A DNA stretch of 64,000 nucleotides, taken from assembly GCF_002006355.2 (NCBI RefSeq), contig NZ_CP096981.1, positions 186,001-250,000 of the forward strand, read 5' to 3'. Of the stretch, positions 43,282 through 52,180 are shown in pieces (within the stretch, counting starts at the first letter, position 1; the number at the start of each line of letters is the position of its first letter). Both the position numbers and the translations under genes were made by a program. Under the pieces are notes generated by a model. That model was given only the letters and a program-made list of their open reading frames with translations, searched no databases and had not been told where the DNA came from. Source of the stretch: Clostridium felsineum DSM 794. Lineage in GTDB: Bacteria > Bacillota > Clostridia > Clostridiales > Clostridiaceae.

Positions 43282-44238
43282 ATGTTAAAATCAAAATTAG
43301 CCAAAATATGTACAGGAGTCTTGGCATTAGGACTTGCCATTTCAATTTCAGGTGTGGGAACTGCTAAGGCAGCAATGTCTCACAGCAAATTCGTAGGAAA
43401 TATAATAGCAGGAAGTATTCCATCTAATTTTGGTACTTACTGGAATCAAGTTACACCAGAAAATGCAACTAAATGGGGTTCAATTGAATACAGCCGTGGT
43501 AATTACAACTGGTCAAATGCTGATCTTATTTATAATTATGCAAAAAGCAATAATATGCCCTTTAAATTTCATAATTTAGTATGGGGAAGTCAACAGCCTA
43601 GTTGGATGTCAAATCTTTCACCACAAGACCAAAAAACAGAAGTTTCAAAGTGGATTACAGCCGCAGGTCAAAGGTATTCAGGTTCAGCTTTTGTTGATGT
43701 TGTAAATGAACCACTACACACTCAACCTGCTTATAAAAATGCTCTTGGTGGAGATGGCTCAACTGGCTACGATTGGATTGTATGGTCCTATCAGCAGGCA
43801 AGAAAAGCTTTCCCAAATTCAAAGCTTTTAATTAATGAATATGGCATAATTAGTGATCCTAACGCAGCTAATAATTACGTTAAAATCATAAACCTGCTTA
43901 AGAGCAAAGGTTTAATAGACGGAATAGGCATACAGTGTCATCAATTCAATATGGACAATGTTTCTGTAAATACTATGAATACAGTTTTAAATATCTTATC
44001 AAAAACTGGACTACCAATATACGTATCAGAGCTTGATATTACTGGTGATGATGCTACTCAACTGGCTAGATACCAGCAAAAATTCCCTGTTTTATATGAA
44101 AACCCTAATGTAAAAGGCATAACCTTATGGGGATATATTCAAGGACAAACTTGGAAGGATGGTACTTATTTAGTTAATTCAGATGGTTCTGAACGTCCTG
44201 CGCTTAAATGGTTAAAATCTTATTTAGCTAATCGTTAA
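43282..44238 (+). CDS. secreted endo-1,4-beta-xylanase, GH10
   Basis: A 318-residue enzyme: signal peptide 1-30 (AKAA), then a single GH10 barrel with TPENATKWG, FHNLVWGSQQPSW, DVVNEPLH (acid/base Glu near 152), and VSELDITG (nucleophile Glu near 253). No carbohydrate-binding module or dockerin. Hydrolyses the xylan backbone. AAAGGAGTG precedes the ATG and the deacetylase is the upstream operon partner. An IS element begins only ten bases after its stop, probably removing the native terminator. Confidence 0.93.
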   Translation: MLKSKLAKICTGVLALGLAISISGVGTAKAAMSHSKFVGNIIAGSIPSNFGTYWNQVTPENATKWGSIEYSRGNYNWSNADLIYNYAKSNNMPFKFHNLVWGSQQPSWMSNLSPQDQKTEVSKWITAAGQRYSGSAFVDVVNEPLHTQPAYKNALGGDGSTGYDWIVWSYQQARKAFPNSKLLINEYGIISDPNAANNYVKIINLLKSKGLIDGIGIQCHQFNMDNVSVNTMNTVLNILSKTGLPIYVSELDITGDDATQLARYQQKFPVLYENPNVKGITLWGYIQGQTWKDGTYLVNSDGSERPALKWLKSYLANR

Positions 44239-44248
44239 TCATAGGAGC

Positions 44249-45886
44249 TGTTGCAAAAACTAATTTTTAGTTTTGATATGCTTCCTTCTAGGTAGACAAG
44301 TGAAAAAATTAAAAACTTGTCACTTAGGAGGGAGCATATTTTTATGGCATTTAAACACAAATATTCCTATGCACAAAAAGAGAAAATTATTATTGAATAT
44401 CTTAATAACAATTATGGATTTAAAGAATTATGTTGTATATATGGAGCACTAAAGGGTTGGATTCGTCTATATAATGCTTTTGGATTTGGAGGGTTAAGAA
44501 CAAATAGTAAAGCAATTAGATATTCTTCAGTATTAAAACAGTCAGCTGTCAATGATTATCTCAATGGAAAGTATACAGCTCCTGAACTACTGATAAAATA
44601 TAAAATACGGTCAGAAACTCAACTCAGAAAATAATAAAGTATTGTATTTCACATGATAATAATTATTCTTATACTGCAAAGCAGTATCAGGTATCCTATC
44701 AACAAGTACGGAACTATACTGTTAAATATGAAAAGGGTAGCGTGGAAACTTTAAACAATAACCGTGGAAAAAGAAAATCCGAAAATGAAATGAGCGAATT
44801 AGAAAAGCTGCGTGCTGAAAATAAGATTTTAATGGCTGAGAAAGAACGTTCTCAAATGGAGGTTTCTTTCTTAAAAAACTCGAGGAAATAGAGACAAGGC
44901 GGGACTAAGCTTGGTACGACACCAATACATTTATCAGGCAATTAAAGAAGAAAATCAAGAACATGGTTATTCGATTGTTGCACTTTGTAAACTTGTGGAA
45001 GTATCACGAGGAGCTTATTATAAATGGTTGCATAGAGAAATTACCAAAAACGAGAGTATAAACCGCCTAATTGCTGATGAAATTGAAAATATTCATTAAG
45101 AAAGCCCTGATAAAGGATATAGAATAATACGAGATGACTTAGAACAATATCATTATATTAAAGTGAATGATAAACATGTTTTACGCATATGTCATAATCT
45201 AAATATAAAATCAACAATCAAATATGCAAACAATGGTTGTACTAGGCAAGCAGCAAATCCACAATACATAGCTAAAAATCTACTAAACCGCGAATTTACT
45301 GCCTATGCACCGAATAAAAAGCAGCTTACTGATGTAACTGAATTTAAGTATTACATTGGGGCAGAAAAAAGAAAGGTATATCTAAGTGCCATCTTGGATT
45401 TGTATGATAGGAGAATCGTTTCCTATATTGTTCGTGATTCAAATAATAATGCATTAGTCTTTGAAACATTTGATGCTGCTATTAAGTCAACTCAAGATGC
45501 ACACCCACTCTTTCATAGTGATAGATGAAATATACAAGCCGAGTTTTCCATACTAAATTAGAAGCTGCAGGAATGACCCATAGTATGTCAAGAGTATCAA
45601 AATGCATTGACAATGGTCCAATGGAAGGCTTCTGAGGCATACTTAAAAAAGAACATTACTATAGAAATCGGTAGTAAAAATGATCGAAGAATATATTGAG
45701 TATTACAACAATAAACGACTACAAAGAAATCTTGGTGTATTAACACCAATTGAGAAACATAATATGTATTTACATGCATCATAAAAACAGCCAGCAGGAT
45801 ATACCTACTGACGAAAATGGAGAATGTAAAAAGATTTTATTTTTTTAACTGTCTACTTGACGGGAAGCAGTTCACATTTTGTTACA
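44249..45886 (+). mobile_element. decayed IS3-family (IS150-like) insertion sequence
   Basis: About 1,638 bp, beginning TGTTGCAAAA at 44249 and ending TTTTGTTACA at 45886; the imperfect terminal repeats continue inward with TGAACTGCTT and AAGTAGACA on the right and GTAGACAAG on the left. Inside are fragmented orfA and orfB transposase frames. No matching short target duplication is visible (AGC on the left, CTC on the right), consistent with later rearrangement. A 149-bp copy of its left end is at 50659, same orientation. Confidence 0.82.
44344..45783 (+). pseudogene. broken IS150-like transposase (orfA and orfB)
   Basis: OrfA starts at ATG 44344 (AFKHKYSYAQKEKIIIEY) and stops at 44634; its coding sense continues in another frame to about 44888 (leucine-zipper-like ELEKLRAENKILMAEKERSQ). 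OrfB starts near 44911, is interrupted by TAA at 45097-45099 and TGA at 45526-45528, then by more frame breaks. DDE residues are recognisable in LTDVTEF, AILDLYDRR and LKKEHYY. Not capable of making an active transposase without repair or suppression. Confidence 0.85.
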
Positions 45887-45914
45887 CTCTCTTTTTGACT
45901 GTATTTCAGAATTA

Positions 45915-46955
45915 TTAGCGAGATACTTGTAATTCTTGTAAAGATTCCCTCAAAACTCTTTTTGACTCATATTTTTCTAATACTTCTTCAATTATTTTTT
46001 GAAAATTATTTTTTATTGTATTCATAACTTCTGTATTATGATATAAATAAGCACAGGACTGACAAACATGAACGAATTTTGGATATTCAATATTTGTATT
46101 CCATTGTTTTACTTTGGTTAATATTTTTGCAGCACCATCAACATATATCCATATCTTTATAAAATCCAAAAACTGTTTTTCGTACAATTCATTAACATTA
46201 TTTTCATTAAGTTCTCCAATATGCATTTCAGGAATATGTTCTAATGTTAATCCACAGCAGCTAGCAATAGATTTATCCGGTGTCAATACAATTGAATCAA
46301 AAAGACTATCACATCCACTATATTCTTTTTCAACATTAAGAATATCCTCGTATTTAAAAGTTCTATCAGTATGAAAAGACATCCATATAGTACTTATAAT
46401 TTTAAGATTTTTTTCAATATCCTTATCCTTAATATATTTTTTATATAATTGATGATTTACTAAGTCTTCTTTTTTGAACTTAGAATTTTTGGTGGTTTCA
46501 ATAGCAATAGCTACAATTATTCCTAAATTAAGTGCTACAATAGTTGCATTTAGTATGTTTTCAATTTTAACAAATTGTTGATGATCATCACCAGTTGATA
46601 AACTAAGCTCCTTTAATCCTGATTTTGCCATTGGTTCTAATATTAATTTCGCCTCATCTAATGATGACGCCCAAAATCCATTTGTTACACATCTTGAAAC
46701 CAAATTATGTTCATAAGCATATGAAATACCGTCAAGTAATTTTTTACCAAGTAAAAAACATTCACCACCAGACCATACAATGAATTTAACTGTATTAATT
46801 TTAGTAGCTTGATTTATAAAAGATTTAATTTCATGTAAGGACAATTCCTGTGACAAATTAGGACTACATTCAAAACAACACTCTTGACAAGCTGCTGAGC
46901 ATTTAAATGTACCTAAAATTGCAATATTTGATGGTCTAATAGGCTTCAACAGCAT
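45915..46955 (-). CDS. radical SAM enzyme with SPASM-like C-terminal cysteines (peptide maturase candidate)
   Basis: A 346-residue enzyme with the cluster motif KCSAACQECC (C19-x3-C23-x2-C26), the WSGGE segment that binds SAM (near residue 60) and, from about 215, further cysteines (YSGCDSL, ASCCGLTLEHI, HVCQSCAYLYH) arranged like the auxiliary cluster domain of SPASM/twitch maturases. Such enzymes modify ribosomal peptides (thioether, epimerisation, cross-links). The partner at 46936 overlaps it by 20 bases, implying translational coupling. No precursor peptide is recognisable nearby. It lies inside the IS-bounded island and reads from the palindromic divergent promoter. Confidence 0.82.
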   Translation of the reverse strand: MLLKPIRPSNIAILGTFKCSAACQECCFECSPNLSQELSLHEIKSFINQATKINTVKFIVWSGGECFLLGKKLLDGISYAYEHNLVSRCVTNGFWASSLDEAKLILEPMAKSGLKELSLSTGDDHQQFVKIENILNATIVALNLGIIVAIAIETTKNSKFKKEDLVNHQLYKKYIKDKDIEKNLKIISTIWMSFHTDRTFKYEDILNVEKEYSGCDSLFDSIVLTPDKSIASCCGLTLEHIPEMHIGELNENNVNELYEKQFLDFIKIWIYVDGAAKILTKVKQWNTNIEYPKFVHVCQSCAYLYHNTEVMNTIKNNFQKIIEEVLEKYESKRVLRESLQELQVSR

Positions 46956-47463
46956 TTATACTTGTCCCTCTTTTCATAATTTCTTTTTTTATAACTTTAG
47001 CTACCCCCATACAAAATTCCTTACCACCAGCTAAATTAGCAGCGCTAATAATATCAACTATTACTTTTTCTTCTTTTGAGAAAATAGATTTTGCAGTTAC
47101 ATCTATTACAAGTAATGCACCGACTATTGCTACAGCAGCAGCTTCTAAAACATACCAAATATTAGTGATTGTTTTAGCGTCACCATGAGGTTTCTCTACA
47201 ACAGAATACTCCCTATTTAATTTTAATTTTGATCCAACATACTCCAAAAAACCTTCATAATCATTGGATTCTACAAATTTTTTTATAGAATCTTCTTTCA
47301 CAATATTAACAAGAATTGTTTCATTACTTTTTTGTGTTTTATTGTTCAATAATTTTTTGTCGTAATTATTGATATTAATAATGAATTCGCTTTGATTTTT
47401 TTTGTGGTTTTCAACCAAACTCATTGGTTCTCCAAATATTCTTTCCTTTTCATTTCTATACAT
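46936..47463 (-). CDS. island protein with one membrane segment, partner of the radical SAM enzyme
   Basis: This 175-residue protein is not recognised. Residues 1-95 are polar and probably form alpha/beta structure, with a Lys/Asn-rich start. Residues about 108-130 (IWYVLEAAAVAIVGALLVID) form one hydrophobic segment, and the last 40 residues are helical and basic, with one Cys (GGKEFCMGVAKVIKKE). Start ATG 47463 has AAGGAGTGG upstream. The stop codon region overlaps the maturase start by 20 bases, so the pair is coexpressed. It could be a large precursor, a membrane partner or a docking protein; none is demonstrated. Confidence 0.65.
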   Translation of the reverse strand: MYRNEKERIFGEPMSLVENHKKNQSEFIININNYDKKLLNNKTQKSNETILVNIVKEDSIKKFVESNDYEGFLEYVGSKLKLNREYSVVEKPHGDAKTITNIWYVLEAAAVAIVGALLVIDVTAKSIFSKEEKVIVDIISAANLAGGKEFCMGVAKVIKKEIMKRGTSINAVEAY

Positions 47464-47488
47464 TTATACCACTCCTTTTAAATTTTTA

Positions 47489-47559
47489 AAAATATTGTAA
47501 ATTTGCATTAATATACATTATAGAATATAATCTATATTAATGCAAATTTACAATATTTT
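47489..47559. promoter_or_regulatory. perfectly palindromic divergent promoter of the island
   Basis: Two 27-base arms (47489-47515 and 47533-47559) are exact inverted copies around a 17-base centre. The plus-strand promoter uses TTGCAT at 503-508 of the arm (47503-47508) and TATAAT at 47526-47531; the minus-strand promoter uses TTGCAT at 47545-47540 and TATAAT at 47522-47517. Both have 17-base spacers. The arms therefore provide the -35 boxes of divergent genes and would also give one regulator identical sites on each side. Confidence 0.8.
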
Positions 47560-47574
47560 GAGATATATTTATGT

Positions 47575-48403
47575 ATGATGACTTTAAAGGGTCTTTTGTT
47601 TTCTGACAAAAAAAGACCTTTTTTTATTATTTTCATAACTTTTTTGTATCTTTATCCAATGTTCCATTTCCATATTTTATTACTTATAATAAATATAACT
47701 ATTTTGATAATTATCATTCAAATTATATTAAATCTTTTAATCAGTTATAAATGTTCTTATTGGGTACAAAAACAAATATTTAAATTAAGAAGTGCTATAT
47801 TCTCAGTTCTTTTAGAAATAGAATATAATGAAGAACAAGAAAATGGTAAGGTACAAATATTGTGTAATTGTAGGTTACGGAATACAAAATATTATACTAT
47901 CAATTACTTCAAATTCTTTATTAATTATAATTTTAATTATGATCCCTTTGTTTATAATACTTTCATGTAAATTTGGTAATAAATTAAAAGTTTACTCTAA
48001 AAATGTACAGGATTCAAAAGATAGACTACAAGATTATGTCATTGAAAATGTAATTAGAAAATTTTTTATTCAAATATATAGAATATTAAGTGAGCAATAT
48101 AAAACTTCTTGTAATTATAACGATGACTTAAAAAGAAGCAACATAAAATTAACTTAATTTTCTACACTTGTTAATAACTTGATATCTTTAATAGCAACAA
48201 CTACACCTTTTATAGTTTTATTTTATGGCTGTTTAATGGTTAAATCTTCTGAAATAACAGCAGGAACTTTAATTTCTTATTTTACATATACCTCATTACT
48301 ATTTAGTCCTATTTATAGACTTATAAATTTAGTTCCTCAATTAAAACAAATGAGTATTTCATTAGATAGAATTAACTTTATGTTAAAAAGAAAAAAAAAT
48401 TAA
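47575..48403 (+). pseudogene. broken ABC exporter transmembrane domain
   Basis: Frames read FIIFITFLYLYPMF and LLLIINITILIIII in the first frame, shift to another frame near 47855-47880 (IILSITSNSLLIIILIMIPLF), meet an in-frame TAA at 48155-48157 and continue in the same frame as LVNNLISLIATTTPFIVLFY to 48403. This order and the LTAGTLISYF-like SEITAGTLISYFTY segment match the six-helix domain of ABC peptide exporters. A further shift separates it from the ATP-binding domain at 48420. No ribosome binding site is evident at 47575. Probably non-functional as an exporter. Confidence 0.75.
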
Positions 48404-48419
48404 TAAAATTAGAAAAAAT

Positions 48420-49064
48420 TTGATTGATAGCAAATATATTTTGATTAAATTAAATAATATAACTTGCCTTAATTCTTATAATCATGTTATTTTTAAAAAT
48501 TTAAATATAAATTTTAGATTAGGCAAAAAGTACTTAATTATTGGTGATAATGGTTGTGGTAAAACAACTCTTTTAAATATAATTTACGGTCTTTATAGAA
48601 ATTATAAAGGTAATATACTTTATTCGGATAGCATAACTAAATTAGTAGCATATGTACCTCAATGTAATTATTTATTTAATGAGACTATAAAAAATAACTT
48701 AATAAAGAGCTTAGATTACTATGATTCTGATTATTTACATGAATTATTAAAAATAATGAAATTATATCATTACATGAAAAAATTACCAGATGGTTTAAAT
48801 ACAAAAGTTAATAATTCAACAAAATCTTTAAGCAGTGGTCAAATTCAAAAAATCAAGCTAATTCGTGGCTTTTTATCAAATAAACGTATATTAATGATTG
48901 ATGAAGCTCTTTCTAATTTAAATAATGATTCACTTATATCAATATTAAATTTTTTGAGAGACAATTATGATAAAACTCTAATAATTGTTTCTCACCAAAC
49001 TAATTTAATTATCAATCATTTAGATCCTGAAATAATTGATATTAAGGATATAGCCAACTCATAA
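48420..49064 (+). CDS. ABC transporter ATP-binding domain (detached by frameshift)
   Basis: A 214-residue intact nucleotide-binding domain: Walker A GDNGCGKTTLL (near 41), Q loop VPQCNYLF, signature LSSGQIQKIKL, Walker B RILMIDEAL and the switch His in VSHQT. It begins at TTG 48420 without a clear site and lies 16 bases after the end of the broken membrane domain in another frame, so it was once the C-terminal half of an ABC exporter. It may be translated alone at low level. The transporter probably moved a peptide made by the adjacent maturase (inference). Confidence 0.7.
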   Translation: MIDSKYILIKLNNITCLNSYNHVIFKNLNINFRLGKKYLIIGDNGCGKTTLLNIIYGLYRNYKGNILYSDSITKLVAYVPQCNYLFNETIKNNLIKSLDYYDSDYLHELLKIMKLYHYMKKLPDGLNTKVNNSTKSLSSGQIQKIKLIRGFLSNKRILMIDEALSNLNNDSLISILNFLRDNYDKTLIIVSHQTNLIINHLDPEIIDIKDIANS

Positions 49065-49154
49065 AATAAATTATTTTTATTTATACGTTTGATTCATTAC
49101 TTTAGTAACTTAGAATTTTTAGTATTTAATAAATTGAAATTGACATTACCGTTG

Positions 49155-49185
49155 CCTTCTGATATACTTCACATATATCAGAAGG
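49155..49185 (+). promoter_or_regulatory. hairpin over the GntR ribosome binding site
   Basis: Perfect 12-bp inverted repeat CCTTCTGATATA / TATATCAGAAGG with a seven-base loop. Its 3' arm merges with the GAAGGGAGTGG ribosome binding site at 49181. It could be the operator for GntR autoregulation, an RNA hairpin that masks the site, or both. Confidence 0.55.
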
Positions 49186-49196
49186 GAGTGGTTCGA

Positions 49197-49601
49197 TTGT
49201 TAATATCAATTGATTTTAATAGCAATATACCTATTTATATTCAAATTTATAATCAGTTTCTTTCGTTTATAATCAATGGTATCCTAAAAGATGGTGAAAA
49301 ACTGCCATCTGCTCGTTCTCTTGCAAAACAATTAGAGCTAAATGTTTTAACGATTAATAAGACTTATAAAAAACTGAGAGATGAGGGGTTGATTGATATA
49401 TACCCCAAAAAAGGGAGTTTTGTTAATATATCTAAAAAACAAATTTATTCTCAAGATTATATTAATCAAAAATTACAATATGAAATAAACAATTTAGTTC
49501 TAACATCTTATGAATATAAAATAGATTTGCAGATTGTACTCAACTCTTTAATTTATACCTATAATAATTTTATTAAAGGAGATAATGGGAATGATGAATA
49601 A
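49197..49601 (+). CDS. GntR family regulator, YtrA-like
   Basis: A 134-residue regulator starting at TTG 49197, chosen because GAAGGGAGTGG precedes it; the open frame extends 36 codons further without a site. The winged helix occupies residues 8-75 (NIPIYIQIYNQFLS, GEKLPSARSLAKQLELNVLT, YKKLRDEGLIDIYPKKGSFV). The short C-terminal helical part is typical of YtrA-type members that control neighbouring membrane-protein or ABC operons. It overlaps the next gene by about 11 bases. Confidence 0.85.
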   Translation: MLISIDFNSNIPIYIQIYNQFLSFIINGILKDGEKLPSARSLAKQLELNVLTINKTYKKLRDEGLIDIYPKKGSFVNISKKQIYSQDYINQKLQYEINNLVLTSYEYKIDLQIVLNSLIYTYNNFIKGDNGNDE

Positions 49602-50622
49602 TGATTTAATTATATTATTTACTGTAATTTTAATTTATCAAACACTTATGCCTATATTTTCAAGCAAAAATATGGTGTTTTCGGTTTCGAAAAGTTTGCT
49701 ATATAATATTGGATTAGCTAATTTATATAAAAAAATTTATATAGTAGTTGGATTAATTTTAACTTTAATTAATATATCCTGTAGCTTTATTAATCAAACA
49801 CTTTTATTAATTTTTTTCTTATTAAGTACTTTAATTTTAATAATTCTGTTTGGAATTTTTCATAATCTTCTATTAAATCAGGCCAATAATTCACTTAAAA
49901 ATAAAGAAAGCAAAAAAAATATTGAATTGTTAATTAACGATGTTATTCCCAATGTACCTATGTTATTTTTTGCTTTTCCTATTTGCATTATTTTAGGAAT
50001 GTTTATTTTGCTTTTAAAAAATTATGATAAACTACCATATAAAATACCAATACACTGGAATCTTAATTTTGTTGCTAACAGATTTTTACCAAAAACATTA
50101 TGGAATGTTTCACAAGAGCCTCTTATAATGTTAATATTAATTATTATATTGCTTATATTTAATTTATCATTAAGTAAAAAATCTCAAACTACTATAATTG
50201 AATATAAAGAAAAATATATAAAAATGAAATTAAACTCCAGAAGATATCATAGCTTATTGTTATGCATATTATCTTTATTTTTAACTTCAGTTTTTATTGT
50301 ATGCGAATTACCACTATTATATAAAAATATAGTAATTCCCAAAGAACTTGTTTGGCTGCTTTTTATAGTTTGTATAATTACTTATCTTATATATATAAAG
50401 AAATCTGTATTAGATGAAAATAAGTTTCTTAAAGAATATAACATAGAGGACATATCATTAGAGTATGATGAAAATAATTGGGTTTTAGGTTTAATTTATT
50501 TTAATAAAAATAATCCAGCGTTGTTAATCCCTAAGAGAACAGGATTTGGATATACTTTGAATTTAGGAAGTCCTTATTCTTGGATTATAATAATTATTTT
50601 ATTAATACCAATAATATTTTAA
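49591..50622 (+). CDS. DUF1648/DUF5808-type polytopic membrane protein
   Basis: At 343 residues, with about eight hydrophobic segments. The middle holds the DUF1648 signature KIPIHWNLNFVANRFLPK and the C terminus the DUF5808 pattern, ENNWVLGLIYFNKNNPALLIPKR and GFGYTLNLGSP. Such proteins are nearly always paired with YtrA-like GntR regulators, as here, and are thought to sense or protect the envelope. AAAGGAG lies eight bases before ATG 49591. It closes the island before the IS remnant. Confidence 0.82.
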   Translation: MMNNDLIILFTVILIYQTLMPIFSSKNMVFSVSKSLLYNIGLANLYKKIYIVVGLILTLINISCSFINQTLLLIFFLLSTLILIILFGIFHNLLLNQANNSLKNKESKKNIELLINDVIPNVPMLFFAFPICIILGMFILLLKNYDKLPYKIPIHWNLNFVANRFLPKTLWNVSQEPLIMLILIIILLIFNLSLSKKSQTTIIEYKEKYIKMKLNSRRYHSLLLCILSLFLTSVFIVCELPLLYKNIVIPKELVWLLFIVCIITYLIYIKKSVLDENKFLKEYNIEDISLEYDENNWVLGLIYFNKNNPALLIPKRTGFGYTLNLGSPYSWIIIIILLIPIIF

Positions 50623-50658
50623 TAAATATCATTGGTTCATACTCTAGATAAAAGGTGC

Positions 50659-50807
50659 TGTTGCAAAACTAAAATGAACTGCTTTGATATGCTTCCTTCT
50701 AAGTAGACAAGTGAAAAAATTAAAAACTTGTCACTTAGGAGGGCGCATATTTTTATGGCATTTAAACACAAATATTCCTATGCACAAAAAGAGGAAATTA
50801 TTATTGA
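50659..50807 (+). mobile_element. left-end remnant of the same IS150-like element
   Basis: The 149 bases from TGTTGCAAAA to ...TTATTGA match the left end of the element at 44249, including the first codons of its orfA (AFKHKYSYAQKEE). It breaks off two bases before the MarR promoter. Same orientation as the larger copy; together they border the radical SAM/ABC/GntR island like the ends of a composite transposon. Confidence 0.88.
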
Positions 50808-50809
50808 TC

Positions 50810-50838
50810 TTGACAATAGTTTGATATAAAACTATAAT
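50810..50838 (+). promoter_or_regulatory. MarR promoter and operator at the IS junction
   Basis: TTGACA at 50810-50815 and TATAAT at 50833-50838, 17-base spacer. Between them lies TAGTTTGATATAAAACTA (50817-50834), an inverted repeat with TAGTTT/AAACTA arms, repeated upstream of the hydrolase at 51304. Confidence 0.78.
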
Positions 50839-50844
50839 TAAATT

Positions 50845-51267
50845 ATGAATACAGGAGATATAATATCATTAATTTCAAAAATATCTGAAAAAACAAATAA
50901 ATTTATTATAAATGAAATGAAAAGCTTCGGTATAAAAGACCTTGCACCCTCTCATGGAGATATTCTCTTTGTCCTTTTGAAAAACGAAAAATTAACTATG
51001 AAGGAGATTTCAGAAAAAATTAATAAGGATAAATCAACAGTAACTGCTTTAATCGATAAATTAATAAAGCATGGTTATGTTGAAAAAACAAGAGATTTTA
51101 AAGACAATAGAGTAGTTTTTGTGACCTTAACTAAAAAAGGCAGAGAGCTAAAGCCCTTATTCGAAGCTATATCCCATAACTTACTGTCCACTGCTTATAA
51201 ACATATTAACGAAGAAGAAAGTGAAGAGCTTTTAAAAACTTTAGTTAAGCTTTATAACAATTTTTAA
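50845..51267 (+). CDS. MarR family transcriptional regulator
   Basis: A 140-residue winged-helix dimer with the canonical core: LTMKEISEKINKDKSTVTAL (about 50-70) and the wing KTRDFKDNRVVFVTLT. ATG 50845 is preceded only by a weak site (ACAGGAG is within the gene), so translation may be leaderless-like: the promoter -10 ends six bases before the start codon. The matched operators at 50817 and 51304 imply it represses itself and the hydrolase at 51343. Ligand unknown. Confidence 0.86.
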   Translation: MNTGDIISLISKISEKTNKFIINEMKSFGIKDLAPSHGDILFVLLKNEKLTMKEISEKINKDKSTVTALIDKLIKHGYVEKTRDFKDNRVVFVTLTKKGRELKPLFEAISHNLLSTAYKHINEEESEELLKTLVKLYNNF

Positions 51268-51303
51268 TTAGTTACCTGACTGTTATATAATTTTATTCGA
51301 ATT

Positions 51304-51319
51304 GTTTGATATAAAACTA
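51304..51319 (+). promoter_or_regulatory. second MarR operator, upstream of the hydrolase
   Basis: GTTTGATATAAAACTA, identical over 16 bases to the MarR operator at 50819-50834; 24 bases before the hydrolase start. Confidence 0.65.
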
Positions 51320-51342
51320 ATTTAGCAAAAGGAGATTTACTT

Positions 51343-52176
51343 ATGGAAAAAATAAAGATTTTTAGAAACACCTTAAAGCTAAGAAATATTGATATGTTCT
51401 ACCTTGATACTAGAACTGAAAAAACAGCTATAATTTGTCTTCATGGTATGTATGGGCGTGCTGAAACCTGGCAAGCTTTTATCCAAAATTATGGAACAAA
51501 ATATAGGATTATTTCACCAGATCAAAGAGGCCATGGATTAACTAGTAAACCAAAGGAACCTTACACTATAAAAATTATGGCTGAAGATATAGTTGAACTT
51601 TTAAAAGCCTTAAAGCTTCAAGCTGCAATTTTAGTAGGGCACTCTATGGGTGGAGGTATTGCTGCCTACTTAGCGGCAAACTATCCTGAATATATAAAAG
51701 CACTAGCAATACTTGATAAATCTCCCACAAATCTTAATGCTACAAATAAACTATCCATAGATAGAAATACTTTAATAGATCCATTAACAGGAAATTGGCC
51801 ACTACCCTTTGCTACTTTAACCGAAGCTACTTCCTTTATCAAAAGTGCTTCATGTTCAGATTTGGAATATACCTATTTCATGAATAGCCTAATGGAAACT
51901 TCCTCTGGCTATAAAATGATGTTTGATTCTAAAGCTATGGCTAGTATTTTCTTAAATAGCTTGGATTTTTGGGATATCCTTTCAAGAATAAAATGTTTAA
52001 CTATGATAGTTCGCTCCAGTAGTCATGAAGGTATACCTAACGAAGATTTTAAAAGAATGGAAGCTTGTCTTAAAAATCATTTAGCTTTTGAAATGTCTAA
52101 TAAGGATCACAATGTTCATCTATCAAATAAAGAAGAATTTTATACATGCTTTGATAAATTTTTAAGTTCTATATAG
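51343..52176 (+). CDS. alpha/beta-fold hydrolase
   Basis: A 277-residue cytosolic hydrolase with HGMYGRAETW (oxyanion region), the nucleophile elbow VGHSMGGGIAAYL (Ser near 101), and a late DHNVHLS His. Length and motifs place it with MhpC/haloperoxidase-type esterases. AAAGGAG precedes ATG 51343. It lies 75 bases after the MarR gene with a matching operator, so the pair is a regulator-enzyme module, perhaps for detoxification of an ester. Substrate unknown. Confidence 0.87.
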   Translation: MEKIKIFRNTLKLRNIDMFYLDTRTEKTAIICLHGMYGRAETWQAFIQNYGTKYRIISPDQRGHGLTSKPKEPYTIKIMAEDIVELLKALKLQAAILVGHSMGGGIAAYLAANYPEYIKALAILDKSPTNLNATNKLSIDRNTLIDPLTGNWPLPFATLTEATSFIKSASCSDLEYTYFMNSLMETSSGYKMMFDSKAMASIFLNSLDFWDILSRIKCLTMIVRSSSHEGIPNEDFKRMEACLKNHLAFEMSNKDHNVHLSNKEEFYTCFDKFLSSI

Positions 52177-52180
52177 ACAA

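Noticed and set aside
44249..45886. Active transposon
   Set aside because: Both transposase frames have stops and shifts.
47489..47559. Terminator or IS end
   Set aside because: It lies upstream of both divergent genes and contains two well-spaced promoters; there is no U tract outside the arms.
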